Numbered from the stretch's first letter, positions 17,951 to 27,708 are shown. The stretch is 64,000 nt of DNA from Litchfieldella xinjiangensis (GCF_000759345.1 NZ_JPZL01000001.1:496001-560000), one strand, 5' to 3'. The notes: a model not told the origin generated them from the letters alone. Made by a program: numbers and translations.

Positions 17951-20107
17951 TCAATCCACCGTGACGCGCTGACCGTCTATCTCACGGGTGAACGGTGGTA
18001 GCGAATCCAGCAGCGCCTTGCCGTAACGTCGAGTCAGTACTCGACGATCCAGCAGCGTGATACGTCCGTGGTCGGCCTCCTTGCGAATCAACCGACCGCA
18101 GGCTTGCACCAACTTGATCGAGGCGTCCGGAACGGCGATTCGCATGAAGGCATTCCCCCCGCGGCTCTCTATCCACTCTGCCAGAGTGGCGCCGACCGGG
18201 TCGTCGGGCACCGCGAAAGGCAGGCGCGTAATCACGACATGGGTCAGGTAATCACCCGGCAAATCGATGCCTTCGGCAAAGCTCGCCAATCCGAAGATGA
18301 TGCTGCCCTCTTTAGCATCGACGCGCGCTCGATGCCGCTCGATCAGCTCTCGCTTGGGTAGCCGGTCCTGGGCCAGCACCCGTTCTCGCAGCCCCTTGGG
18401 GAGCGCCTTCTCCACGGCCCGCAGTTGGGCGCGTGACGAAAAGAGCATCAGTACGGCCTCAGAGGAAGATAGCCCCTCAAGGAACATGACAATGGCCCGC
18501 TCATGCGCATCCCGGTCCCCCGGGTCGACGGCCTCGCGCGGCACACTGAGCACCGCCCGAGAATAGTCGAAAGGACTGGGCAGACGCTGGTAACGATAAC
18601 GGTTGGCCAGTCCTGCACGCTCCTGTAGCCGCTCGAAGCGGCCCAGCGCCGTCAAGGTGGCTGAGGTGACCACGGCACCGTGGCAGGTACCCCACAAGTA
18701 GCGTGCCAGGGTGGAGGCCGCAGACACCGGACTCGCCGAGAAGGTTAGCTCAGGCTCGCCCTGGAAACGCTCGAACGTGAGCCATCGTGCCCGGGGCGGC
18801 TCCTTGGGGTCATCCTCCTCGCTCATGGCGAGCCATAGCGCGTGTGCCTCGAGGGCCCGGCCATGCAATAACGCCACCAGGGGAAGCCAAGGCTCGGCCT
18901 GTTCGCGCGGCAAGCCAGTGTGCTTCTCTGGGTCCAGGCTCTCGCGCAGGATATCGGCTAACGTCTCGAGGGTACGCGAGAGCTCGGCAAAGCTGACCGT
19001 GAGGGCACCGGCGTGCTCACGCAGGGCTAGCGGCACGCAACCCATATCGAAGCGAAAGTGGCGGCTCTCCTCACTGCCATCCCCGGGCAGGCCATTGGGC
19101 AGTTCGCCCAATTGGTGACCCAGCGAGAACGCTTCACCCAGCCGCGGCTCGAGCGCAGCGATGGCCTCGGGAAGCGTGGCCAGCAGGCGCGCCACGGTAG
19201 GCTGAACGCCCAATGCCGTGTTGAGTTCGGTCAGGGATTTCTTGAGGGTACGCAGCCAGCGTAGTGCCCCGTTGACTGCAAAACGATGAGTGAAATGCTC
19301 GATCGCCTTGTCCGGCAGATGATGCCCTTCATCGAAGACATAGATGCATTCGGCCGGCTTGGGCAGCACCATCCCGCCGCCCAGCGCCAGGTCGGCCAGG
19401 ACCAGATCGTGGTTGGCGACGATGATATCGGCACTATCGAGATGGCGTCGGGCCCGAAAGAAGGCACACGCATTGAAATGACCGCACCGCCGGTTGGTAC
19501 ATTGCCGATGATCGGTAGTGAGACGGCGCCATTGAGGATCGCCGATGGCCTGGGGCCAGCTATCGCGATCGCCTTCCCAGCGCCCACTACCGTAGGCCTC
19601 GGCAAGTTCCTTTACCAGGCCATGGAAGTCATCGCCGTCACGGGATTCGAGGGCCTGCTCGAATAGCGACAGCGTAGGATTGTCCTCGACGCCGTCAAGC
19701 GCCTGGTCGAGCTTGGCGACACACAGATAGCGACCGCGCCCCTTGGCCAGCGCATAGTCGAAATCCAGGCCGCTGTGTTCGACCAGTGCCGGCAGGTCGT
19801 GCAGCAACACCTGCTCCTGCAGGGCCACCGTCGCGGTAGAGATGATCAATCGCTTGCCATGCGCCTTGGCGACGGGCAGCGCCGCCAGGAGATAGGCCAG
19901 CGTCTTGCCCGTGCCGGTGCCCGCCTCGAGTACGCAGACATGCTCATCCGAGGTGCGCCGGCCGGCGTCATCGGTCTGGATTCCGGCCAGGGTTCGGGCG
20001 ATCTCGGCGATCATCAGGCGCTGGCCGTAGCGCGGCGTCAAGTCGAGCCGTTCAAGCACCCGGCGATACGCCCCCTGAATCTCGCCCTTGAGTGCCTCAT
20101 CGAGCAT
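17951..20107 (-). CDS. dinG: ATP-dependent DNA helicase DinG
   Basis: This is a superfamily 2, XPD-like 5'-3' helicase that unwinds R-loops and D-loops. The 718-residue protein equals E. coli DinG (716) in length. It has Walker A EAGTGTGKT (about 61-69) and four candidate cluster cysteines: one in GRGRYLCVAKL and the set QCTNRRCGHFNAC. The DEGHH Walker B follows, and a C-terminal QACGRLIRKEADHG motif VI. The iron-sulfur cysteines are all present, so it should be redox-sensitive like other DinG proteins. It lies 30 bases after rhlB on the same strand. Confidence 0.94.
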   Translation of the reverse strand: MLDEALKGEIQGAYRRVLERLDLTPRYGQRLMIAEIARTLAGIQTDDAGRRTSDEHVCVLEAGTGTGKTLAYLLAALPVAKAHGKRLIISTATVALQEQVLLHDLPALVEHSGLDFDYALAKGRGRYLCVAKLDQALDGVEDNPTLSLFEQALESRDGDDFHGLVKELAEAYGSGRWEGDRDSWPQAIGDPQWRRLTTDHRQCTNRRCGHFNACAFFRARRHLDSADIIVANHDLVLADLALGGGMVLPKPAECIYVFDEGHHLPDKAIEHFTHRFAVNGALRWLRTLKKSLTELNTALGVQPTVARLLATLPEAIAALEPRLGEAFSLGHQLGELPNGLPGDGSEESRHFRFDMGCVPLALREHAGALTVSFAELSRTLETLADILRESLDPEKHTGLPREQAEPWLPLVALLHGRALEAHALWLAMSEEDDPKEPPRARWLTFERFQGEPELTFSASPVSAASTLARYLWGTCHGAVVTSATLTALGRFERLQERAGLANRYRYQRLPSPFDYSRAVLSVPREAVDPGDRDAHERAIVMFLEGLSSSEAVLMLFSSRAQLRAVEKALPKGLRERVLAQDRLPKRELIERHRARVDAKEGSIIFGLASFAEGIDLPGDYLTHVVITRLPFAVPDDPVGATLAEWIESRGGNAFMRIAVPDASIKLVQACGRLIRKEADHGRITLLDRRVLTRRYGKALLDSLPPFTREIDGQRVTVD

Positions 20108-20137
20108 CGAGCCTGTTTCCTTGCGGTCAAAACCGCC

Positions 20138-21412
20138 TTACAGCATGCCTTCCGGGGGATGTTCGCAGGGCAGCTTATCGTTGATGTAGCGCTCGATTTC
20201 GGGGAGCGAGAACGCATCCTCCTCACCGACGAAGCTGATCGACACGCCTTTGGCGCCGGCACGGCCGGTCCGCCCGATGCGATGGACGTAGTCCTCGGGG
20301 TCTTCGGGCAACGTGTAGTTGATGACATGACTGACATCGTCGATATGAATGCCACGCCCTGCGACATCGGTCGCCACCAACACCTGGATCTCGCCTTCGC
20401 GGAAACGTTCCAGGGTCTTGATACGCTGTGCCTGGGGGACGTCCCCCGACAGCATGGCCACGTTGATGCCGGCCTTCTTCAAAACCTCTTCGAGCTTGCG
20501 CACCAGGTCGCGGCGGTTACCGAAGACCATGACCCGATCGAAACTCTCCTGCTGGAGCAGGTTGACCAGTAGACGCTGCTTGTCATCATCGCCGACCAGG
20601 TAGACACGCTGGTCGATATTGGCGGCATTCTCAACCGTCACCTCGATCTCGACGTGACTGGGCTCGCGAGTCCACTGACTGGCCAGATTGAGGATGTCTT
20701 CGGTGAAGGTGGCAGAGAACAGGAATGTCTGGCGCTCTTCCGTCTTTGGCGTGTGGCGAATGATGCGCTTCACGTCCGGAATGAAGCCCATCGACAACAT
20801 TCTGTCTGCCTCGTCGAGCACCAATATCTCGACCTGGGTGAGATCGACGTCCCGCTTCTCATGGAAGTCCAGCAGTCGTCCCGGTGTGGCGACGAGAATA
20901 TCCAGGGACTTGCCCAGGCTATCGCGCTGCTTCTGATAATCCATGCCACCCACGACACTGGCGACATTCAACGACGTGAAGCGTGCCAATGCCTTGGCGT
21001 CCTTCTCGATCTGCAGCGCCAGCTCACGGGTCGGCGCGATGATCAGCGCACGTGGGGCGCCGGGCTTCTGGCCATCCGGCGCAGGCTCTTCGAGAAAGTA
21101 GGCCAGGATGGAGATCAGAAAGGCCGCGGTCTTGCCGGTGCCTGTCTGGGCCTTGCCCACCACATCGCCACCCAACAGGGTCTCGCGAAGCGCCTCGGCC
21201 TGAATGGGTGTGCAGTATTCGAACCCCTGGGAATGAATCGCTCGCATTAGTGGCAGCGGCAAATCAAAGTCATGGAAGCGCCACTTGCCCGCAACCGGCG
21301 GGACCTGGAATTGACGCAGGTCCCAATTGGATTGGGACTTGCGCGGCTTGCGGCGCCGCCGCTTGGGCTTGCGATTCTGGGCCGGTGCTGGGGTCTTTTC
21401 CGACTCGCTCAT
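20138..21412 (-). CDS. rhlB: ATP-dependent RNA helicase RhlB (DEAD-box)
   Basis: This is a degradosome-type RNA helicase. The 424-residue protein has a basic N-terminus ([11 protein letters not shown]), the Q motif [33 protein letters not shown] and HRIGRTGR. RhlB normally docks on the C-terminal tail of RNase E, which is encoded at 48.6 kb. The assignment to RhlB over other DEAD-box proteins rests on length and the C-terminal [11 protein letters not shown]. Confidence 0.88.
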   Translation of the reverse strand: MSESEKTPAPAQNRKPKRRRRKPRKSQSNWDLRQFQVPPVAGKWRFHDFDLPLPLMRAIHSQGFEYCTPIQAEALRETLLGGDVVGKAQTGTGKTAAFLISILAYFLEEPAPDGQKPGAPRALIIAPTRELALQIEKDAKALARFTSLNVASVVGGMDYQKQRDSLGKSLDILVATPGRLLDFHEKRDVDLTQVEILVLDEADRMLSMGFIPDVKRIIRHTPKTEERQTFLFSATFTEDILNLASQWTREPSHVEIEVTVENAANIDQRVYLVGDDDKQRLLVNLLQQESFDRVMVFGNRRDLVRKLEEVLKKAGINVAMLSGDVPQAQRIKTLERFREGEIQVLVATDVAGRGIHIDDVSHVINYTLPEDPEDYVHRIGRTGRAGAKGVSISFVGEEDAFSLPEIERYINDKLPCEHPPEGML

Positions 21413-21486
21413 AGGCTGTGCTTGGTTCCCGATTTCAGTGGATGTACTGCGTTGGCGGTAACCGCCCGGGCGTTTTCGAGCCGGCT

Positions 21487-21495
21487 ATTGTACCA
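21487..21495 (-). promoter_or_regulatory. Extended -10 promoter for rhlB
   Basis: The minus strand reads TG-G-TACAAT, an extended -10 element, 75 bases upstream of the rhlB ATG. No -35 match is visible, as is common for extended -10 promoters. Confidence 0.45.
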
Positions 21496-21565
21496 GTCAT
21501 TGTCGCCGAGGGCGCGCCCGGGTGTGGCGTCGATGCGCATGGCGCTTCGTGCCCTTGTGCAGCCC

Positions 21566-21574
21566 TGTTAGAAT
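21566..21574 (+). promoter_or_regulatory. Extended -10 promoter for the small basic protein and xthA
   Basis: TG-T-TAGAAT lies 30 bases upstream of the ATG at 21605, predicting a 24-nt leader that holds an AGGAG. It is divergent from, and similar in kind to, the rhlB promoter 75 bases away. Confidence 0.45.
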
Positions 21575-21604
21575 ACCCCCAAATTGCCCCAGGAGTCCGG
21601 CACC

Positions 21605-21850
21605 ATGACGCGCAGGAAGAAGACCCGTTCGCTGGCCGACAAGGTGACGATACGCACCGGCAAGCGCAAGGACTACAAGAAGTGGCGCCACGAGCATCCC
21701 GATGAGATCACCTCGTCACGGCGATATACTCAGAAAAAGGCGCAACAGCGCAAACTTCAGGCAGCCCGCAAGATGGCGCGACAGGAGGAGGCGAAGACCT
21801 TGGAGCTTCATCCCTCCCGCACTACCGAGCAACATGGCAAGGATGAATGA
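21605..21850 (+). CDS. Small basic protein of unknown function
   Basis: I do not recognise this 81-residue protein. It starts [14 protein letters not shown] at an ATG with AGGAG 9 bases upstream. About 25 of 81 residues are Lys or Arg, with a WRHEHPDE centre, a predicted basic helix ([22 protein letters not shown]), no cysteine and no membrane segment. The stop overlaps the xthA start by one base, so the two are made together. A nucleic-acid or ribosome contact is plausible from charge alone but is inference. Coding is supported by a ribosome site, codon use like its neighbours, and the tight coupling. Confidence 0.75.
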   Translation: MTRRKKTRSLADKVTIRTGKRKDYKKWRHEHPDEITSSRRYTQKKAQQRKLQAARKMARQEEAKTLELHPSRTTEQHGKDE

Positions 21851-22665
21851 TGCGACTGGTCTCGTTCAATATCAATGGTGTACGTGCCCGGCTTCATCAG
21901 CTTGAAGCGCTGATCGAAGCCCACCACCCCGCAGTGATCGGCCTGCAGGAAACCAAGGTTCAGGATAGCGAATTCCCGGAAGCGGCGATTCGCGAACTTG
22001 GCTACCACGTCTACTATCACGGCCAGAAGGGCCATTACGGGGTAGCGTTACTATGTCGCGATACCCCTGAAGAGGTGTACTACGGCTTGCCCGACGATGG
22101 CGAGGAAGCCCAGCGGCGCATGATTGGCGCTCGGCTGAAATCACCGAATGGATCGGTTCTGACCGTGTGGAACGGTTATTTTCCTCAAGGCGAAAATATC
22201 GAGCACCCGACCAAGTTTCCCAATAAACGGGCGTTCTATGCGAGCGTCTCCGCAATGCTGGAGAAACGCCATCGTCCCGAGGAAGCTGTCGCCATCATGG
22301 GCGACTTCAATATCTCGCCCGAAGATATCGATATCGGTATCGGCGAGGCCAGCCGCAAACGCTGGCTGCGGGAGGGAAAAACCAGCTTCCAACCTATCGA
22401 ACGTGAATGGTTGGGTCGTCTAAAGGCCTGGGGGCTCGAGGATAGCTACCGGCGCTGCCACCCTCATGTCGATGATCGCTTCAGCTGGTTCGACTACCGC
22501 TCACGTGGCTTCGAGCGAGACCCGCGCCGGGGATTGCGTATCGACTATATCCTCGTGACCCCTTCGCTTGGCGAGCGCGTGGCGGCCGCAGATATCGATT
22601 ACGGTATCCGTAGCATGGAGCGTCCGTCCGACCATGCCCCGGTCTGGGTCGAACTCAAGGCATGA
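21850..22665 (+). CDS. xthA: Exodeoxyribonuclease III
   Basis: This is an AP endonuclease and 3'-5' exonuclease for base excision repair. The 271-residue protein has FNINGVRAR, the metal glutamate in [35 protein letters not shown] and the catalytic [12 protein letters not shown] 21850 is preferred to the adjacent ATG at 21847 because AAGGA then lies 6 bases away. The stop is inside a hairpin shared with the convergent TPR gene. Confidence 0.95.
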   Translation: MRLVSFNINGVRARLHQLEALIEAHHPAVIGLQETKVQDSEFPEAAIRELGYHVYYHGQKGHYGVALLCRDTPEEVYYGLPDDGEEAQRRMIGARLKSPNGSVLTVWNGYFPQGENIEHPTKFPNKRAFYASVSAMLEKRHRPEEAVAIMGDFNISPEDIDIGIGEASRKRWLREGKTSFQPIEREWLGRLKAWGLEDSYRRCHPHVDDRFSWFDYRSRGFERDPRRGLRIDYILVTPSLGERVAAADIDYGIRSMERPSDHAPVWVELKA

Positions 22666-22681
22666 GCCGGATATCGGCTCA
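22663..22681. other. Hairpin spanning the stop codons of two convergent genes
   Basis: A perfect 7-bp stem (TGAGCCG/CGGCTCA, loop GATAT) begins with the TGA of xthA and ends with the complement of the TGA of the TPR gene. The two stops are only 13 bases apart. No T run follows on either strand, so it is not a classical intrinsic terminator. Confidence 0.6.
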
Positions 22682-23797
22682 CTGGGTATCCGTATCGAGC
22701 GTGCCTAGCCAGGCCTTTGCGGCCTCGATCCCCTGCGATTGAGCCTCGAGCAGTGCCTCGCGAGCGATTTCATCCCGGCCCCAGCGATGGGCCAACTGGC
22801 CCAGTTGCAGCCAATCCTCGCCCTGATCGCTATGCCTGGCCACGTACTGCCAGGCCGCCAGGGCGTGATCCCGATCACGCGCCGCCGTCCAAGCCTGAGC
22901 CAGCAGTCGCCGGCGCTCCAGCGTGTCCTCGAGTTCACCTTCTTCAAGTGCCGCAGACAATATTTCAGCCGCCCGAGCGGGCGTACCGCTGGCGAGATGC
23001 AACTGCACCCGCTTCATCAGATCGTCCGCCCCCTTGAGGACGCCCTGCCGCCAACCGGCTTCCCATAAGGCCGCAGCCTGGCCATCTGCGCCCATGCGCT
23101 GTGCCAGGCCCGCAGCCCGACGCCACTGTGCGGGATCATCCGGGGCTTCGTCCAGCAACGCGTCGAGCATTTGCAAGGCTTTCCCGTCCCGCTCGGTCCG
23201 TTGATAGATAGTGGCGGCCAAAGAGAGCTGGGATTCAGAGGGAGATGACGTGCGCTCCAAGGCGCGATCAAGCCAGGTCGCAGCGTCTTGCCACTCCTCG
23301 AGCGAAGCCCTGGCTTGAGCCATCAGCCACAGCGCCTCTGCCTCGGAGGGGTTGTCCTGTAACCATCGAGCCAACAGTTCGCTACCGTTTTGCAGCTGCC
23401 CCGCACGCAGTCTCAGGCGCGCTTCCTGATTCAGCCATCGCACCTGCTGCGCCTCATCGGCCTCATCGATCGCACGCGCCTCGCTCAGACGCTCCGCGGC
23501 TTCTTCCAGTTGCCCTTTTCTCGCCAGGGCCACCGAGGCCAGTTGAAGGTACAGGGCCCGTGCCCACCGGTCAGCAGCATTCCCCCCTTCCAGTCGCTGG
23601 GCCTGCTGCTGAGCGGTTGCCGCCACCTGCGCACGCTCCCCCGCCTCCAGGCGCTCCTCGAGCGCTCGCAGATCGCGAATCCGATCGGCAGTCAGCGGCG
23701 GCGGTGCCGTCCACCCTGAAACGGACCAGAGCAACAACAGGCTCAGTCCCACTATCCCGCGCAGTGAATGTCGCATGACCTGGGGCTTTATGCGCAT
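22679..23797 (-). CDS. TPR-repeat protein of the TonB2-type operon
   Basis: This 372-residue precursor has a signal peptide (LSLLLLWSVSGWTA, cut near 31). It then has many degenerate 34-residue helical repeats with the pattern W/L-A-x-Y/A, for example AEALWLMAQARASLEEWQDAATWLDRALE. It is the last gene after tonB, 2 bases on, with GAGG 6 bases before its ATG. In TonB2 clusters of Vibrio and Shewanella a TPR protein sits in the same place. A periplasmic scaffolding role is inferred from position and fold only. Confidence 0.85.
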   Translation of the reverse strand: MRIKPQVMRHSLRGIVGLSLLLLWSVSGWTAPPPLTADRIRDLRALEERLEAGERAQVAATAQQQAQRLEGGNAADRWARALYLQLASVALARKGQLEEAAERLSEARAIDEADEAQQVRWLNQEARLRLRAGQLQNGSELLARWLQDNPSEAEALWLMAQARASLEEWQDAATWLDRALERTSSPSESQLSLAATIYQRTERDGKALQMLDALLDEAPDDPAQWRRAAGLAQRMGADGQAAALWEAGWRQGVLKGADDLMKRVQLHLASGTPARAAEILSAALEEGELEDTLERRRLLAQAWTAARDRDHALAAWQYVARHSDQGEDWLQLGQLAHRWGRDEIAREALLEAQSQGIEAAKAWLGTLDTDTQ

Positions 23798-23799
23798 GC

Positions 23800-24573
23800 C
23801 TACCTCAATTGGAATTCCAGCCGCTGTCGGGCCTGGCGGGGCTCGCCCTCGGGAAACTCCCAGCGGGAGATCGCCTGGCGTGCCGCGCGCTCGAAGACAT
23901 TTCTCGGCCGTGCTTCGATCACTTCTATGGTATCTGGCTCGACCTGACCTTGGGCGTTGATGGTAAAACGCATCTCGACATAGCCTTCCAGCCCGCGGCG
24001 CTGTGCCTGAGCCGGGTATTGCGGTGGCACACGGCGTGTCGGGCGCGTCGCGTTCGCGGCGGTCTGATCGGCCTGCTGCGTTTCCTGCGCCCCACTGATT
24101 GCGGTGTCCGCGCTCTCCTCAGTGGGTTGAGCCTCGGCGGCCTGAGCCGGCGCATCTGGCATCGGCAAGGGCTCGAGCGGCTCTTCCCTGGGCTGAGGCT
24201 CAGGCTGCGGTTCGGGTTCCGGAACGGGTTCGGGCTCGACCTCACTCAACTCCGGTAGTGCCGTATCCAGCGCTACCTCGGGTGCATCCATCGCCGGCAG
24301 TTCCGGTTCGGGTATCGCGACATCCGCCTCGAACGAAGGGGCTGGCGAAGGAGCAGGAGGCGGGGGCGGTTGGGTGGGCGGCGGTGGAGGAGGCTCAGCC
24401 GCCGCCGGAGAAGCTTGCTCTTCGATGATCTCAGGCGCTTCGACCATGGACATCGATAGGGTCGTCATCTCGATTTCACGCTCCGCCTCTGGCGGAGCGA
24501 CCAGCAGTGCCAGCAGCAAGAAGAGTACCAATGTCAGCAGGACCCCACCGCACGCAGCAAATACCCCTCGCAT
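23800..24573 (-). CDS. tonB: TonB2-type energy transducer
   Basis: This protein spans the periplasm to drive TonB-dependent outer-membrane receptors. The 257-residue protein has one N-terminal membrane segment (about 8-28), then a Pro/Glu-rich linker rising from PPPPPPTQ through a PEPEPQPE stretch. The C-terminal TonB domain follows, with PPQYPAQAQRRGLEGYV and ARPRNVFERAARQAISRWEFPEG. The linker is longer than in typical TonB2 (about 206 residues). The start overlaps the exbD stop by one base. Which receptors it serves cannot be told here. Confidence 0.92.
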   Translation of the reverse strand: MRGVFAACGGVLLTLVLFLLLALLVAPPEAEREIEMTTLSMSMVEAPEIIEEQASPAAAEPPPPPPTQPPPPPAPSPAPSFEADVAIPEPELPAMDAPEVALDTALPELSEVEPEPVPEPEPQPEPQPREEPLEPLPMPDAPAQAAEAQPTEESADTAISGAQETQQADQTAANATRPTRRVPPQYPAQAQRRGLEGYVEMRFTINAQGQVEPDTIEVIEARPRNVFERAARQAISRWEFPEGEPRQARQRLEFQLR

Positions 24574-24977
24574 CAGGAAGAACCCCGTTGAGCGGCAACC
24601 GCGACATTGTCCACGCCAGCTTCGCGGATACGGTCCATGACTTCGATCAGCAAGCCCGTGGTCGAATTCCGATCGGCCTGGATGACCACCCCGCCGCTAT
24701 CCGAGACCAAGCTGGCCACTTCACCACCGACCCGGTGCACATCTACCGGGTGCCCATCGACCCAGACAGCATTTTCAGGCGTGATGGCGACCATCACCTG
24801 CGCGTCGGGCCGCGGCGATGCCGACGACGACTCGGGTCGCTCGATCTCGACACCACTTTCCTTGATGAAGCTGGTGGTCACGATAAAGAAGATGAGCATG
24901 ATGAAGACGACGTCCAGCATCGGAGTCAAGTTGACTTCGCTATCGCCGGCCTCGGCATTCAGGCGACGTCTACGCAT
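24573..24977 (-). CDS. exbD: ExbD2-type biopolymer transport protein
   Basis: This is the proton-channel partner of ExbB. The 134-residue protein has a short basic N-terminus, then NLTPMLDVVFIMLIFFIVTTSF with the membrane aspartate of the ExbD/TolR/MotB family, and a periplasmic domain ending in VAVAAQRG. ATG 24977 is chosen for the GGAGGA upstream; a GTG at 24995 lacks a site. It overlaps exbB by 8 bases. Confidence 0.93.
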   Translation of the reverse strand: MRRRRLNAEAGDSEVNLTPMLDVVFIMLIFFIVTTSFIKESGVEIERPESSSASPRPDAQVMVAITPENAVWVDGHPVDVHRVGGEVASLVSDSGGVVIQADRNSTTGLLIEVMDRIREAGVDNVAVAAQRGSS

Positions 24978-25506
24978 GCGCTTCCTCCACGGCACGAGCC
25001 ATGCGGTCGTGCAGATTTTGATCCTCGCGACGAATGATGTGCTCGAGCCGCGTGGTGAATAACAGGCCCGACACGGCGACGGCCATGCCGGCCAGTGTGG
25101 GTAACGTGGCGCGCGCTACACCATCTGCCATGGCCCGGGCCTGGTTGAGCTCACTCAAGGACAGACTGTCGAACACGCTGATCATGCCGGTCACGGTGCC
25201 AAGCAGCCCCAACAGTGGACACAGGCCCACCAACAACCTCAGCCAGGGCAGTGGCATGCGCAATCGGGCGATCAATTCACGCGTCCAGACCTCGCGAAGC
25301 GTCAACGCACTCCAACTGGTGCGATCGGGACGTGCCGCCCAACGCTGAATCAGTGCATGCCTGGCCGGTCGATGGATAAAGCGGAAATACCACCAGCGCT
25401 CCAGTCCCAGGCTAAACAGCAACATGGCGACCAATGCGATGACGACCAACACTTCGCCCCCGGCATCGATCAACCGGGCCAGTGGCTCAAGCCAGAGCGG
25501 TATCAT
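24970..25506 (-). CDS. exbB: ExbB2-type MotA/TolQ/ExbB proton channel protein
   Basis: This 178-residue protein has three membrane segments and the family core VGLCPLLGLLGTVTGMISVF, with the conserved ATLPTLAGMAVAVSGLLF last segment. It matches the short ExbB2 class rather than the roughly 240-residue ExbB1. ATG 25506 (MIPLWLEP) overlaps the end of the TtpC-like gene by 20 bases; the upstream extension to 25623 is out of family. Confidence 0.93.
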   Translation of the reverse strand: MIPLWLEPLARLIDAGGEVLVVIALVAMLLFSLGLERWWYFRFIHRPARHALIQRWAARPDRTSWSALTLREVWTRELIARLRMPLPWLRLLVGLCPLLGLLGTVTGMISVFDSLSLSELNQARAMADGVARATLPTLAGMAVAVSGLLFTTRLEHIIRREDQNLHDRMARAVEEAHA

Positions 25507-26881
25507 GAACACGTGGCTCCGTCTTGCGTTGAGCTTCGAGATGCTCGGCCAGCTCGGCACTGGCGCGCCCTTCCACAATCCCGATGAGGTGGCGACTGCG
25601 GCTTGCCAATGCGGTATGCGCAAATAGCAGCGGGACTGCAGTGATCAAGCCGAGCACGGTCGTCACCAACGCCTGGCTGATGCCCCCGGCCATCAGTTGT
25701 GGATCGCCGGTGCCGAATACGGTGATCGATTGGAACGTGACGATCATCCCCGTGACGGTGCCCAACAGGCCGAGCAGCGGCGCGATGGCAGCCAGCAGCT
25801 TGACCAGGGGCTGGCCACGCTCAAGGCGCGGCTGCTCCGCGAGCAGCGCCTCATCGAGTCGCGCTTCCAGGGCCTCGGGGGCATGACCGGTGCCCAAGGC
25901 ACGGAAACGTCCCAGCACGCGCCCCAGCGGATTGTCGTCCCGCAACTGCTGCAGGTTGCCTACTTGACGACGTAGGGCGGCAGACACCCGAAGCAGATAA
26001 GCGTACTGTCCTAACGCAACGAGAAGCCCCAGAAGCCCCAGAGCAACGACGACGTAACCTACGGCACCGCCCTGGTGAAAGCGTTCGGCAAGGCTGGGCT
26101 GTTGTGCCAAGGCATCCAGAACTTGACCGCGCGTCGGATCGAAGGCGACCCGATCGCCCTGCCCCGCATGAAAGGCTTCCAGTTGACGTGCCACGGACGA
26201 TGGCGTCCGCTCTGCCATGGCCAGGCGCTGCTCAGATCCTTCGCCGTCCAGCCGTAGCAGGCTGCGCTCGGTGAAGGCGACGACATCGCCCAGGCGTATG
26301 ACCTCACGGGGCTCGACGACACCTCCTTGATCGGCCACTGGATAGGTCACACGCACCCCGCGAGCACTCTCGGCATTCAAGGCCATCAGACGGTCGGCCA
26401 AATGTTCGATGTGCTCGCGCTCGAGTACTTCCTGCTCGTCAACACGATCAGGTAACGACGCGCCTCCTAGCGTGAGCCAGCTTTGAGCGAGTTGATCACG
26501 CAGCTCACTGCTGTGCCGTGTGACGACCGACATCACGCCCTCAAGGCCCTCTCCCTGTGATTGCCGGCGTTCCTCGAGTGCCTGCAGGTCGTCCTGTAAC
26601 GCCTGATGGCGCGCCTCGAGGGCCTGGCGTCGCTCACGGGCCGCATCCCTCTCGGTGATGGCCGCTTCCAACGCACCCTCCAACGCCTCGCCATCGTCGG
26701 CCAACTCGGCAAGACGTTGCAGATCGCGTGACTCGGCAGCTTCACGCTCCATTCGAAGCGTTTCGGGTGAGACCCCCTGTCTCGGCTCACCCTGCTCCTG
26801 AGCATGTACCGGCGCCCCTGCCATCAGCACGGTCGCGACCAGCAGCAACCCACTCACCATTTTGAAACTAGTAAGTCTCAT
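25487..26881 (-). CDS. TtpC-like MotA/TolQ/ExbB family protein
   Basis: The 464-residue precursor has a signal peptide (cut near VHA-QE, 28), a long charged coiled coil (about 38-130), and a periplasmic middle part. A C-terminal ExbB-like domain follows with segments near 276-298, LLAAIAPLLGLLGTVTGMIV (about 366-385) and QALVTTVLGLITAVPLLF. This fused layout is that of TtpC, which in Vibrio is needed for TonB2-dependent transport. It overlaps the DUF3450 gene by 4 bases. Gene order DUF3450-ttpC-exbB-exbD-tonB-TPR is the TonB2 arrangement. Confidence 0.88.
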   Translation of the reverse strand: MRLTSFKMVSGLLLVATVLMAGAPVHAQEQGEPRQGVSPETLRMEREAAESRDLQRLAELADDGEALEGALEAAITERDAARERRQALEARHQALQDDLQALEERRQSQGEGLEGVMSVVTRHSSELRDQLAQSWLTLGGASLPDRVDEQEVLEREHIEHLADRLMALNAESARGVRVTYPVADQGGVVEPREVIRLGDVVAFTERSLLRLDGEGSEQRLAMAERTPSSVARQLEAFHAGQGDRVAFDPTRGQVLDALAQQPSLAERFHQGGAVGYVVVALGLLGLLVALGQYAYLLRVSAALRRQVGNLQQLRDDNPLGRVLGRFRALGTGHAPEALEARLDEALLAEQPRLERGQPLVKLLAAIAPLLGLLGTVTGMIVTFQSITVFGTGDPQLMAGGISQALVTTVLGLITAVPLLFAHTALASRSRHLIGIVEGRASAELAEHLEAQRKTEPRVHDTALA

Positions 26882-27660
26882 GAAGCGCTCTCCTCGCCCG
26901 TCGCTTCCGTCACCTCGATAGAGACCGGCAGCGCCAATAACTCAGGAGCGCGTTGATCGCGAGCGATTCGAATTCCTTTACGAAGCTCCTTCAAGGCATC
27001 GTCGTCGAGCGACTGCCATTCGCTGGCCCCCGATTTCCAGACGCCCCCTCGACGCCCATCCGGTGTCAGGTAGTAGTAACCCACCCTGCCGATTCGCAGG
27101 AAATCTACATCCAGAGGCGTATCCGTATCGAGTCGACCGCTCCAGGCATCCATCTCCTGGCCATAATCGAGCTCAGCACGCCAGGCGGAAAGCACGCGAT
27201 CCAGCTTGTCCGACGTGGAGAGCTGGCTGTCGCTGAGCATGGCCTCGAGACTCTCTACCCGCGAGAGGCGCTCTGCATGCAGGAATGGCAGATCCTGATC
27301 GACGAAACGCTCGAGACGAGACACCAGGCTACGCATCAAGGGTGGAAGCGCATCACGCGTATATTCCAGGGTCTCGATAGCGCGTTCGCGCCGGGCCAAT
27401 GTCTCGGCCTGACGTTCGACCAAGGGTTCGAGTTCGGCATTGTAGGCTTCAAGTTGACGGGCTTCTCGTCGTGCCTGGCGCAGTGTCTCCAGGCGCTTCC
27501 GTGTTTCTTCATCCGCCGCATCGATACGCGCCTGAAGCTCCGCCTGACGTTGCTGTGCCTGCTGCGTCTCTTCCAGCAAAGGCTCGCTGGCCATGGCCGG
27601 TAAGGCCAGACAACTCGACAGCAACAGGGCCCAGCGAAACCTGTTTCGCTTGTCCTGCAC
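26878..27660 (-). CDS. DUF3450 family periplasmic coiled-coil protein
   Basis: This 260-residue precursor has a signal peptide (WALLLSSCLALPAMA, cut near 25) and a strongly charged coiled coil (about 30-95, ETQQAQQRQAELQARIDAAD and onward). The end is globular, with IGRVGYYYLTPDGRRGGVW. DUF3450 genes open TonB2 operons; their molecular job is not settled to my knowledge. I start at GTG 27660, because GGAG lies 6 bases upstream; a TTG at 27672 is the alternative. The Fur-like site lies 49 bases upstream. Confidence 0.85.
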   Translation of the reverse strand: MQDKRNRFRWALLLSSCLALPAMASEPLLEETQQAQQRQAELQARIDAADEETRKRLETLRQARREARQLEAYNAELEPLVERQAETLARRERAIETLEYTRDALPPLMRSLVSRLERFVDQDLPFLHAERLSRVESLEAMLSDSQLSTSDKLDRVLSAWRAELDYGQEMDAWSGRLDTDTPLDVDFLRIGRVGYYYLTPDGRRGGVWKSGASEWQSLDDDALKELRKGIRIARDQRAPELLALPVSIEVTEATGEESAS

Positions 27661-27708
27661 AGGGGTCTCCAATCACAAGGGGAATAGGAACTGCACGCTA
27701 TCTCAAAC

